In this document: positions 17,226 to 25,387 of the stretch, piece after piece
Layout: every line of letters starts with the position of its first letter
Numbering within the stretch: the first letter of the stretch is position 1
Assembly: GCF_014333445.1 (NCBI RefSeq)
Contig: NZ_JACRYU010000014.1
Span: 62,001 to 126,000 of the forward strand
Length of the DNA: 64,000 bases
DNA from: Terrisporobacter mayombei
GTDB lineage: Bacteria > Bacillota > Clostridia > Peptostreptococcales > Peptostreptococcaceae
Direction: 5' to 3'
Made by a program: the position numbers and the translations under genes
Notes under the pieces: generated by a model
What the model saw: only the letters and a program-made list of their open reading frames with translations
Told to the model about the DNA's origin: nothing
The model's database searches: none

Positions 17226-17969
17226 TTAGTCTGTCATTCCTTCATTAATCCAATTATTAAATGTTATTTTTATTATATTGGCATCATAATAAATCCCATA
17301 CTTAGTATCATTGTGTTTGTTTAACCATGTCTTTGCATCTTCTCCATTACGCTCGATCAGTTTATCTATTATATTTAGATATGTATGCTCAGACATTACT
17401 ATCCTTTCCACACCATCTTTATCACCAAGAGAAGATAGATTTGATGCTTTTGTTACTGCATCACCTATCCATACTTTATTATTAATATCTACACCCTTCC
17501 TACCAGCTTTAACTATAAGCTCTTGTGAGCTAGATATACCTATTCCTGCTTTTATTTCATCAAACTCATTCTCTTTTAATGTTTTATTAAGCATCTTTAA
17601 ATATGTATTAATGTAGAATGATTTATCTACTACTTCAAAAATATCTGACTCTTGTGGAGTTGTATATATTGCATAAACACAATCTCCCCTTATACCTATT
17701 TCTCTTTTATTATCATCATCCCTTAATATTTCTATTATTTCTGAGGTAAAGCACCTCACTATTTTAGATACTTTTTCTTTATCCTCATTAGCAAATATAT
17801 TTGATGAATTTCTAATATCTACAAATATGCCTGTAACCCAACTAAAATATCCATTATCAAATGTAAGTTTATCATCAGAAGGAAGTTTATCTTTTTCTAT
17901 TACCTCTAATTCATTTGATAATATATCATCTATTCGTTTTTTACCTGCTTTATAATCATAGTCTGCCAT
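17226..17969 (-). CDS. pycC: Pycsar nucleotide cyclase (PycC-like)
   Basis: 247 residues, one class III adenylate/guanylate cyclase-like domain. GIFVDIRNSSNIF carries the first metal Asp (D51) and IGIRGDCVYAIY the second (D96); KAGIGISSSQELIVKAGRKG and WIGDAVTKASNLSSLG follow. The last motif replaces the Asn and Arg of the usual cyclase G..VN.A.RL motif, as expected for a diverged clade. Directly upstream lies a membrane protein of the Pycsar effector type. In Pycsar the cyclase makes cCMP or cUMP on phage infection, activating the effector. Which nucleotide is made here cannot be told. Confidence 0.82.
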   Translation of the reverse strand: MADYDYKAGKKRIDDILSNELEVIEKDKLPSDDKLTFDNGYFSWVTGIFVDIRNSSNIFANEDKEKVSKIVRCFTSEIIEILRDDDNKREIGIRGDCVYAIYTTPQESDIFEVVDKSFYINTYLKMLNKTLKENEFDEIKAGIGISSSQELIVKAGRKGVDINNKVWIGDAVTKASNLSSLGDKDGVERIVMSEHTYLNIIDKLIERNGEDAKTWLNKHNDTKYGIYYDANIIKITFNNWINEGMTD

Positions 17970-17991
17970 ATTTTAATTCTCCCCTATATAT

Positions 17992-18531
17992 TTAAATTAT
18001 CAGTAATATAACATATCCAATTAGAGATATTACTGATAATATTAATAATTTAATACAAAATCTTATATTCTCATATTTTTTATCTAAAATCCTTGATATC
18101 TCATATATTTGACTTGCTACATCATCTATATTACTATCTATACTTTCATTTCTAATTAGCTCAATGAAATTTATTTTTCCCATTTTTGCTACATGTTCAT
18201 AATAAAATGTACACTTAGCTTCATTTTCGTAATTACTAGCTTTTCTAGGAACAATTATTTTAAAAACCACATAAAATATCTGAACTATCATGGTTATACA
18301 AAATACTAATCCTAAAAGCAATATCATCCAATTTTTAATTGATGCTTCTTGTAACCCAATAAATTTTGTATCTTCAAAAAAGTTTATGTATATGGTTATT
18401 AGAAAACCATACACTACAAGTAAACCTGATGCTTTTTGATCAGCAAATTTTATTAATTCTTGTATGTTCTTAAAATTTTCTAGACAATGATTATATATAT
18501 GTGCTTTTTCTTCATCTATTGATTTTTCCAT
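17992..18531 (-). CDS. pycTM: Pycsar transmembrane effector (PycTM-like)
   Basis: 179 residues with three membrane helices (about 36-53, 69-93 and 158-178). The N-terminal segment ELIKFADQKASGLLVVYGFLI matches the conserved FAD.KAS element at the start of Pycsar effector domains. A cytoplasmic segment of about 65 residues lies between helices 2 and 3. When its cyclic pyrimidine is bound, such an effector damages the inner membrane and aborts infection (family knowledge). GGGGGG lies just before ATG, and the cyclase follows after 22 nt, so both come from one transcript. Confidence 0.78.
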   Translation of the reverse strand: MEKSIDEEKAHIYNHCLENFKNIQELIKFADQKASGLLVVYGFLITIYINFFEDTKFIGLQEASIKNWMILLLGLVFCITMIVQIFYVVFKIIVPRKASNYENEAKCTFYYEHVAKMGKINFIELIRNESIDSNIDDVASQIYEISRILDKKYENIRFCIKLLILSVISLIGYVILLII

Positions 18532-18548
18532 ATTCCCCCCATGTTTAC

Positions 18549-19700
18549 TTAATACTTTATGCTTATAACATTTTTACTGTTATACTCCTGCTTTAACATA
18601 TTTTTTTCTAGTCCTAAAAGAAATTCAATTTCTTCCCTATCTATACTTATACCACTCTTGTGTATTTCTTCTACTAATTGTGACTTTGTAAGGATATTAT
18701 TTGTAATAAGCATCTCTAAAGCCTTTTTAGCTAATACTGGTTTTGGCAATGGTATTTTATCATCCAATGGCTCACATGTTCTCCATCCTCTTTTAGATGC
18801 TTGCTTTATCATATATTGATATTGATTATATGTTATTGCATTTAGCTTATACGCTCTAATAAGCATTGCTCCTATTGAAACTTTCCATTTTTGTTTTAAT
18901 TCCACATAAAAATCTAAATTATTCGGGTATATTAAATCATTTAAAAATCCTCTTCTCGGTAATAAAAACGCTCCTGCAAACTCATTTGCTTGATTTTCTA
19001 TTTTTTTATACTCTTCTCTCGATATAGTACTAGTATCTTCTACCCATTCATGCAACATTATATGTCCTAGCTCATGAGCCAGGTCAAAATGTCTTCTTAC
19101 CGCAGAGTTTTTATCATTACCTAAAGCAATAAAATATTTTACTTCATTATTTACTTTTTGCATTTGAGTAAAAGCATCTATCTTAGAATTTTCAGTATCA
19201 AAAGAAGTTATTTTAAATCCATTCTTTTCCATTACATTTACAAGATTAACAATAGGTTTATCACCAAGTCCCCAGTACGCCCTAAGTTTTTCTGATATAA
19301 GCTCTACATCATCAATATCATTACTATGATCTAATTGTAGTATATTTAACTTCGGAAAATTAATATAATCTTCTATAAAAGTATATAACTTTGCAAATAT
19401 TGATAACTTTTCTGCATAAGATGCTTCTTCCTTTTTTGTTATAGAAGCCTGAGCTCTAAAATAAGTATTTCCTACTATTATAGAAATATCATCTTCTTCA
19501 TAAAAATAATCCTTTGGAAACTGTAGACTATAAGTGAGTCTCATTAACGTTTCAAATCCAGGAGTTGTTTTATTATTCTCAAATTGTGATATAGCCTGCT
19601 TACTGACACCCGTTTCATCTGCTAATTGAGAAATTGTTTTTTCTCTATATATTCTTGCAGATTTTAGCCTACCTCCATTAAAACTTCTATTTTTTAACAT
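18549..19700 (-). CDS. XRE HTH - ImmA/IrrE metallopeptidase fusion
   Basis: 383 residues. HTH domain at about 11-65 (ISQLADETGVSKQAISQFENNKTTPG), then a zincin domain with HELGH at 209-213 and the downstream glutamate region (NQANEFAGAFLLPRR). The ~100-residue C-terminal region is basic and uncharacterised. Such proteins cleave or sense repressors in mobile elements (ImmA of ICEBs1), or act as toxin or regulator in two-gene defence modules. It lies 17 nt upstream of the Pycsar pair and 45 nt after the next gene, so it may control them or form its own module with that gene. Confidence 0.85.
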   Translation of the reverse strand: MLKNRSFNGGRLKSARIYREKTISQLADETGVSKQAISQFENNKTTPGFETLMRLTYSLQFPKDYFYEEDDISIIVGNTYFRAQASITKKEEASYAEKLSIFAKLYTFIEDYINFPKLNILQLDHSNDIDDVELISEKLRAYWGLGDKPIVNLVNVMEKNGFKITSFDTENSKIDAFTQMQKVNNEVKYFIALGNDKNSAVRRHFDLAHELGHIMLHEWVEDTSTISREEYKKIENQANEFAGAFLLPRRGFLNDLIYPNNLDFYVELKQKWKVSIGAMLIRAYKLNAITYNQYQYMIKQASKRGWRTCEPLDDKIPLPKPVLAKKALEMLITNNILTKSQLVEEIHKSGISIDREEIEFLLGLEKNMLKQEYNSKNVISIKY

Positions 19701-19745
19701 AATCTATTAAGCCTCCTAAAAGGAAGGCTTAAATCCTTCCTTCTT

Positions 19746-20456
19746 CTATTTAACTTTTATTTGTATATCCGTACCTTTTATACCCAATGGAATTTCTTCT
19801 TCTAAAGCATAGCCCTCTTTAGTCGTATCCATATTTGACTCCCTAGTACCTATATCATCATAATCAACTCCGATATACTCATTCCAACTTTCCTCATCTA
19901 TTATATCTAGCTGTGAATTTAATTGGAATACTGATATCGAAGTTAAATCATTATTTTTTATATCAAAAGTTATTAATTTATGTACTTCTACTTCATCAAC
20001 TACTTCTTTACTAACAATTTTAAGTAACAACTCTTCCATTAAGTTTTGTCTATACTTATCCTCAAAAAATTCAATTTGAGACTCCTTTGGTATTGTATTA
20101 TTATTAAGTAGTCCTAAAGATTCTAAATAATGTACATTTTTCTTTTTCTTTGACTTTTCTAGGCCTTTAAATGTTTTCATTTTCATTAAAGAATATAGGC
20201 TTTTTTCTTTCTTGTCATATATTGAAATAAATTCGTGTGCTCCTCTATTAAATTTTTCAATTATAAACCTATTTTTTTCCAACCTTTTAAAAACATATGT
20301 ATTCAAAAGATCTTTAGCCAAAGCATGTCTACTACTAAAAGTTTTTAACTCGTAATTATCTTTTAATTCTCTTATATCTTCAGTATAAGCATCTTTTATG
20401 GCTTGAGCTATTATACTTCTAAAATCTTCGTTCCTATTCAAATTCATAATAATCAC
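19746..20456 (-). CDS. Unknown partner gene upstream of the XRE/ImmA protein
   Basis: 236 residues, soluble and charged, with an N-terminal helical part (EDFRSIIAQAIKDAYTEDIRELKDNYELK), a basic middle (KKKKNVHYLESLGLL) and a beta-rich end. No catalytic motif is recognised. Similar proteins of unknown function are often encoded directly before ImmA/IrrE proteins, which suggests a two-gene module in which this is the partner (inference). It has its own promoter at 20484-20511 and AAGGGTG before ATG. Confidence 0.6.
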   Translation of the reverse strand: MIIMNLNRNEDFRSIIAQAIKDAYTEDIRELKDNYELKTFSSRHALAKDLLNTYVFKRLEKNRFIIEKFNRGAHEFISIYDKKEKSLYSLMKMKTFKGLEKSKKKKNVHYLESLGLLNNNTIPKESQIEFFEDKYRQNLMEELLLKIVSKEVVDEVEVHKLITFDIKNNDLTSISVFQLNSQLDIIDEESWNEYIGVDYDDIGTRESNMDTTKEGYALEEEIPLGIKGTDIQIKVK

Positions 20457-20483
20457 ACCCTTATTATTTATATTTATAAATTA

Positions 20484-20511
20484 ATTTTACTATATTTTCT
20501 ATTTTTGTCAA
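20484..20511 (-). promoter_or_regulatory. Sigma-A promoter of the defence/regulator cluster
   Basis: TTGACA (20506-20511), a 16-bp spacer and TAAAAT (20484-20489), 28 nt before the ATG at 20456. It would drive the four genes down to 17226. Confidence 0.7.
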
Positions 20512-20581
20512 GTAATTCATGTGTTATATATATTTTTTTCTAGTATATTTTCAATTCCAAAATATAGGATAATAATACGTC

Positions 20582-22526
20582 TTATAATTTAATATCATTC
20601 CTTATAGCAGCTATCATTGCATTATGAGTTATATTATTTTCATAAAAAGAAAAGACCACGTTGAATATAACCTCAACGTGGTCTTTATATACTACTACTT
20701 CTTTTACATAATCTCCTATAAACTTTTTACACTCTGGTAAATTTCTAGTTAATACAAACTCTTTAAATCTACCAAACATCTTTCTAATTTGATCTTCTGT
20801 TATAAGTATTTCTTCTCCATCAGTCCTTTCTATAGCTAACTCATTTATCTTCAAATCTAAGTTTACCTTGACTTGTTCTAGCTCATCTAGTTTTTCTTTC
20901 AACATATTATTTACTATTCCATTCATAATAGCATTCAATATGTTTTCTATCTCCTTATTAACTTTGGTAAGCTTATTTCTAAGACTATTTAGCATTTCTT
21001 CATTACTATGATTCTTATCTTGTAACTTCTTATTTAATTCCTTACTTAAAACTGGTATTGCATCATCATTTAATACATGTTTTTCTAGTTCTGTTAGTAC
21101 AAACTCTTCTAATTCATCTCTTCGTATTTCCTTATTATCACAATCCCTCTTTTGCTTTCTACATCCACATCTATATGATATATATACATTTTTATAAGAA
21201 TCATATCTCTTGTTACCTTGATACATATGTCCACATTCTCCACAACGCACTAAACCTGTTAATAGATAGAATGTAGTTGCTTTATTTGTTCCTGGAGCTC
21301 TCTTTCTTTTCTTCATCATATCTTGTGCTTGTTCAAATATTTCTTTATCTATTATTTGTGGCATACCTCCTTCAACCTTAATTATCTCTTCCTCATTCTT
21401 TTGTTTATGACCATTTCTTTTTCCATTAACACCTTTTCTTTGTGTCTTATTGAATACATAAACTCCAGTATATTTCTCATTACTTAATATGCTATATAAG
21501 CTATTCTTACTAAAGTTTTTGTTTTCTCTTTTTGTACGATATCCAAGTTTATTTAATTCATCTATTATTTGACTATAAGAATATCCATTTACATATCTAT
21601 CAAATATGATTTTTACAGCTTTAGACTCTTCATCATTTATAATGTAGGTTTTATCTTCTGCTACATCATATCCTAATGGTGGAGTACCTCCATTATGTCT
21701 AGCTTTTAATGCATTTTCTTTTTGACCTTTAGCTACTTCTCTTGCTAAGTTAGCTGAATAATACTGTGCCATTCCTTCTATTACTGATTCAAGTATCAAA
21801 CTTTCGGGAGAATTATCAAGGTTCTCCAACACACTTACTACTCTAATCCCTTTTAATTTCAGCTTCTGTTTATACATGGCTGAATCATACTTATCTCTAG
21901 AAAATCTATCTAATTTATGTACTATAACCATAGATATTCCTATTGTATCATTCTCACAAAACTTAATCATTTCTTGAAACTCTGGTCTATTTGCAGATGT
22001 GGCTGATTTAGCCCTATCTGCAAATGTTTTAACTATTTGTATATTATTTTTCTCACAATATTCATTGATTGCTCTTACCTGAGCATCTATTGATTCATCC
22101 ATTATATTTACCTATGAACGCTACTTCATAGATGTCATCTGTTTTATTGATGACCTCATACTTTCATATGAGTGTAGACTATTTCTTCACCTTCATCATT
22201 ACATGTTAAGGGCGACCCATTTCCATTACCAATAGCTTGTAATGTACTCTCTTACGAGATAGTCGTTTGACCTTTTCCTATTCGGAATTTGGCGACCAAA
22301 CATCCATTGCATCAGTACTTAAGCTTTCACCATATACTATCCTTACTGTTGTTTCTGAGTTTTCTCACTATCATATAAGCTTATTTCATCCTATATTGTA
22401 GTCGTAAGGCTTTAGGAGTTACTGGTTTTAAAGTCGTGTCCTATTAATATTTCTACTAATACGGAGCTTTTTTTAAACTCTTTGATTCTCTGAACTAAAT
22501 CTTGCATATACTACTGCTTTTTTCAT
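20582..22526 (-). CDS. Large serine recombinase, split by a group I intron
   Basis: Exon 1 (22526-22476) encodes MKKAVVYARFSSENQRV with the YARFS motif and catalytic Ser11, and then meets TAA inside the intron. Exon 2 (22099-20582) encodes DESIDAQVRAINEYCEK onward: the rest of the resolvase fold (MVIVHKLDRFSRD), the Recombinase domain and a zinc ribbon (RCGECGHMYQG ... RCGCRKQKRDCDNK) with a coiled coil. The joined product has 522 residues, normal for TnpX/TndX-type recombinases. Without splicing, an ATG at 22102 could give a 506-residue protein lacking the catalytic Ser. It would catalyse excision or integration; its own attachment sites are not proven. Confidence 0.88.
20651..20686 (-). terminator. 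Terminator-like hairpin inside the recombinase coding end
   Basis: A perfect 14-bp inverted repeat (AAAGACCACGTTGA / TCAACGTGGTCTTT) with an 8-nt loop, followed on the minus strand by a T-rich run (TTTTCTTTTTAT). It lies about 70 nt before the stop codon, within DHVEVIFNVVF. It is either a true intragenic terminator or the original gene end before the frame was extended. Confidence 0.6.
22100..22475 (-). ncRNA. Group I self-splicing intron, ORF-less
   Basis: 376 nt. The conserved core is visible on the minus strand: GGTCAAACGACTATC (R element, P7 5' strand ACGACTA), a P7.1-like hairpin CTCGTAAGAG, and AAATAGTC (S element, P7 3' strand). A Q/P-like part CCAAATTCCGAATAGG lies before it. The exon end GAGTT can pair with AGCTC at 22468-22464 to form P1. 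Splicing after T22476 and after G22100 (omega-G) rejoins the recombinase in frame; an omega-G at 22112 would add four codons and also stay in frame. There is no endonuclease or transposase gene inside. Confidence 0.85.
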
Positions 22527-22542
22527 ATTAATATCCCCCATT

Positions 22543-22710
22543 TTACTTAATGCTAATTTTATTTTTATTATTAATCATCTTTGCAAACACTTCTACAAAA
22601 CTATTTTTAATACGTATTGTTTGATTAATCTCCCCCTTATATATTTTATTTTCATATTTTCTTGCATATAAATTTTTTCTATCAATCTTCACTGTAAATA
22701 CATTCTCCAT
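22543..22710 (-). CDS. 55-aa protein upstream of the recombinase
   Basis: A GGAGAAAG site precedes ATG at 22710. The frame encodes MENVFTVKIDRKNLYARKYE and continues basic to KISIK, ending 16 nt before the recombinase start. The composition (KIDRK, RKYENK, NNKNK) suggests a small basic, possibly nucleic-acid-binding protein. The spacing indicates cotranscription with the recombinase. No family is recognised. Confidence 0.55.
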   Translation of the reverse strand: MENVFTVKIDRKNLYARKYENKIYKGEINQTIRIKNSFVEVFAKMINNKNKISIK

Positions 22711-22816
22711 ATATCTTTCTCCTCAATAATATAATATCTATCTATAAAATCTATAAATTCAAAATTGGGTTAGGATAAATTCATAAACTAAATTGAATCT
22801 ATCCTAATTTATCTGA

Positions 22817-23380
22817 TTAAATTTCTATTAATTGTTCACTCCAATCATAAATATCACACTCTGACCAATTAAATAATTCTTCAGTAAAGCTATTATTACT
22901 ATCATTATTAGATATATTTGATATCAACTGATGGTTTTCTAAATTCCATCCTATAAACTTAATTCCAAGATCTTTATATTCACTTATATAATCTATAAAA
23001 CTAAACACTAAATCTATATAATCATTTTTTGATTTAAGATTTATCACTTGATTAGGCTGGAAGAATAAATCTATATCATTTCCATTGATTGATATTAATT
23101 TAGGCTTTATTCTTAATTTAGATATTATATTATCTACTTCACCTAAATCTTTCAGAGTACCCTTATCTAATTTCAAATTAGCTCTTAATCCCATAAATTC
23201 ACTTCCTACTATATTTACTAGATCTGATTTTATGTATCCTTGGTCACATAGCATTCTTACAAATTTCTTCGCTATAGGATTAAGATATTTAACTAATTCT
23301 TTATAATCATTTGAACTTAACTTTATATTCTTTCCTTCTCTTAATGCATTTTCTAATATATCATTTATTTTATTTTTCAT
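22817..23380 (-). CDS. Unknown protein of the replication region
   Basis: 187 residues from the ATG at 23380, which has GGATGG at proper distance; an in-frame ATG 12 nt upstream (23392) has a poorer site. Soluble, acidic at the C-terminus (NWSECDIYDWSEQLIEI), basic at the N-terminus. It lies between the helicase gene and the recombinase, directly after the repeats at 23413-23462, and may therefore be a regulator or origin-binding protein. That is position-based only; I recognise no motif. Confidence 0.55.
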   Translation of the reverse strand: MKNKINDILENALREGKNIKLSSNDYKELVKYLNPIAKKFVRMLCDQGYIKSDLVNIVGSEFMGLRANLKLDKGTLKDLGEVDNIISKLRIKPKLISINGNDIDLFFQPNQVINLKSKNDYIDLVFSFIDYISEYKDLGIKFIGWNLENHQLISNISNNDSNNSFTEELFNWSECDIYDWSEQLIEI

Positions 23381-23412
23381 TTTATATACCATCCTTTGTA
23401 TTTTTTATCATT

Positions 23413-23462
23413 TAAGTATCAATTGATAATCAATTGATACTATTTATCTACACTGATACTTA
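23413..23462. repeat. Clustered inverted repeats (operator or origin)
   Basis: A perfect 13-bp inverted repeat AGTATCAATTGAT (23415-23427) / ATCAATTGATACT (23429-23441), plus a further TGATACTTA at 23454-23462 that complements TAAGTATCA at 23413. Located between the 187-aa gene and the helicase. Confidence 0.7.
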
Positions 23463-23520
23463 ACTTAAATATATGTATTTATAATCATTAACTAAAACTA
23501 TTTAGTTTTTACACTCCATA

Positions 23521-23618
23521 GTGGCAATAGTGGCTAGTGGGGCATCTATAATAAAAAAAATTATTAGTCAAAATAATTAAAACTTTTATACTAGCTGCCC
23601 CAATTGCCATTTATGCCA
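23521..23618. repeat. TGGC-rich inverted repeat at the helicase gene end (candidate origin)
   Basis: GTGGCAATAGTGGCTAGTGG plus GGCA at 23521-23544 is answered by its imperfect complement at 23595-23618 (about 18 of 24), with a 50-nt very AT-rich centre. Both arms contain several TGGC(A) and GGGGCA units spaced like iterons. Together with 23413-23462 it makes a plausible origin beside the helicase. Confidence 0.45.
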
Positions 23619-24981
23619 CCCATCCTAGATGTTTAATAAACCTACAATTCCTAGATTTTACTTCTTCTATTTTAATTCCCTCTAGCAATGAGACTCGTTT
23701 TAACTCTTTCCAAAATTTAGATGTACTTTCAGTTCCATTTGAATCAATGCTGTTAAATTCAATCCAATCTATATACCCACTGATTAAATCTTTTTTATCT
23801 ATCTTATTATTTTTATCATGTTTAATTCTCTCCTTGAAAAAAGAATATACTGGATCTTGATTTTCTCTATAAGATGACAATAATGACTTACTTACTTTAG
23901 ATTCAGTGAATTTATAATTATTATCAATTAATCTATGTAATCCTTCTAAAGCCCACATAATAATACCTTCTATTTCACAAGTTAATTTATTAATTAAATT
24001 AACATCTTTCTCACTATCCCTAATAACCCTGTTAAATGGGATTATTAGTAACCTTCTATAGAATCCATGCGTATTATCCGCCGTATTAGGTAGAGTATTA
24101 CTTGCAAATATTAATTTGCAAGTAGATTTATACTCATATGGCTCTTTATATTTCACATCAACAGTTATAGAATCACCACTAGATATTGCCTTTAATTTTT
24201 CTGTTTCAAAATTAGCCTCATTCTCAGATGATATATTTGCTTTTTTACCAACAATACATGATACAGTAAAATCTTTCTTAAATTGATTAAGTGATATAGA
24301 TGATACATTTCCTTTACCTAACATATGCATAATTAAATCACATAACACACTTTTTCCATTGCTTCCTATACCATAGAATAAAAATAACTTCTGTGCTTTA
24401 GCTGTATCTATTAACACATATCCCATAATTTCTTGAATACACTTAATTAATTCTTCATCTCCACACATACACTCACTTATAAACTTTAAAAATAAAGGGC
24501 ATTGAGCATTCTTATTGTATTTATTAGCTATTCTATTCATTACAACTAATTTAGGATTATAATCTTCAAACTCTTTAGTTTCTATGTTGTAAACACCATT
24601 TTCAAAGAATATATATTCATCATAAGATGGTAATTCCTTCAATGTATCATAATCTCTCTCTATTAATGTTATTATTTTTGATTCATTTTTAATTGACCAA
24701 AAACTTCTATCTATATTATCTAATATATACTTTATTAATCTGACTAAATCTTTAATTGATAATGTATCATATAAACCAGTTTTATAGTTATACACTAAAT
24801 AATCTTCCCTATAACATATAATACTACAAGTAAATTTGAGTGTATTAACAAACTCTCTAGTATTAAATATCAGGACACCCTCCTCATTATAAAAAGAAAC
24901 TTTTTCTTTATATGTAATCCCTTTTAAGTCATATGCTGGATTAATATAAAGTGATGCAAATTGAGTCCTAGTTAATATCAT
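23611..24981 (-). CDS. SF3/D5-type replicative helicase (P4-primase C-terminal family)
   Basis: 456 residues. A D5_N-like region at about 90-195 is followed by an SF3 helicase: Walker A FYGIGSNGKS (204-211), Walker B/B' region (KKANISSENEANFETEKLKAISSGDSI), and motif C KLIFASNTLP. The C-terminal winged region (KVSKSLLSSYRENQDPVYSFF) is typical of phage and plasmid primase-helicases. There is no N-terminal primase catalytic domain, so priming must come from elsewhere. It unwinds the element's origin; repeats lie at its 3' end. GGAG precedes ATG. Confidence 0.88.
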   Translation of the reverse strand: MILTRTQFASLYINPAYDLKGITYKEKVSFYNEEGVLIFNTREFVNTLKFTCSIICYREDYLVYNYKTGLYDTLSIKDLVRLIKYILDNIDRSFWSIKNESKIITLIERDYDTLKELPSYDEYIFFENGVYNIETKEFEDYNPKLVVMNRIANKYNKNAQCPLFLKFISECMCGDEELIKCIQEIMGYVLIDTAKAQKLFLFYGIGSNGKSVLCDLIMHMLGKGNVSSISLNQFKKDFTVSCIVGKKANISSENEANFETEKLKAISSGDSITVDVKYKEPYEYKSTCKLIFASNTLPNTADNTHGFYRRLLIIPFNRVIRDSEKDVNLINKLTCEIEGIIMWALEGLHRLIDNNYKFTESKVSKSLLSSYRENQDPVYSFFKERIKHDKNNKIDKKDLISGYIDWIEFNSIDSNGTESTSKFWKELKRVSLLEGIKIEEVKSRNCRFIKHLGWVA

Positions 24982-24997
24982 ATTAGATTCTCCTTCC

Positions 24998-25375
24998 TTA
25001 TATAGCTACTATTCTATCTATATTACTGTATACTGTATCACCAACTTTATTATTCTTTATGGTTACTTCTACCTTCACATCAAGTAATTCATTCACATCA
25101 AATTCTTCTGAGTTTCTATCTATTTTCATATCATCTAAAAATCTAGAGAATCTAGTTCCTTCTTTATCTGATATATAGTATGAAGTATTCTTTTTTATCT
25201 GTGTCACGTCAAGATCTATCTCTACTTCTGCTGTTAAAATATCTTTAAATCCATATTGTGTTGCTTGTTGTGCTTTTAATCTTATATCAGTTATTTTTCC
25301 ATTATAATTTCCGTCTTGTACTCCATTATTATTGTCTTTCATACCTATTATTAAATTATTTTGTCTTAGTATCAT
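24998..25375 (-). CDS. Small beta-rich protein beside the polymerase, possibly ssDNA-binding
   Basis: 125 residues, beta-rich: DGNYNGKITDIRLKAQQ, DILTAEVEIDLDV, LLDVKVEVTIKNNKVGDTVYSNI. Strand pattern and location between polymerase and helicase suggest an OB-fold single-stranded DNA-binding protein, which occurs in this position in many phage replication modules. That is inference; I see no diagnostic motif. An internal ATG at codon 12 could also start it. Confidence 0.5.
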   Translation of the reverse strand: MILRQNNLIIGMKDNNNGVQDGNYNGKITDIRLKAQQATQYGFKDILTAEVEIDLDVTQIKKNTSYYISDKEGTRFSRFLDDMKIDRNSEEFDVNELLDVKVEVTIKNNKVGDTVYSNIDRIVAI

Positions 25376-25387
25376 ATCTATTTTCTC

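Noticed and set aside
22100..22475. Insert considered as a group II intron or a complete IStron
   Set aside because: There is no domain V-like hairpin with AGC triad, no reverse transcriptase, and no tnpA or tnpB. The P7 pairing fits group I instead.
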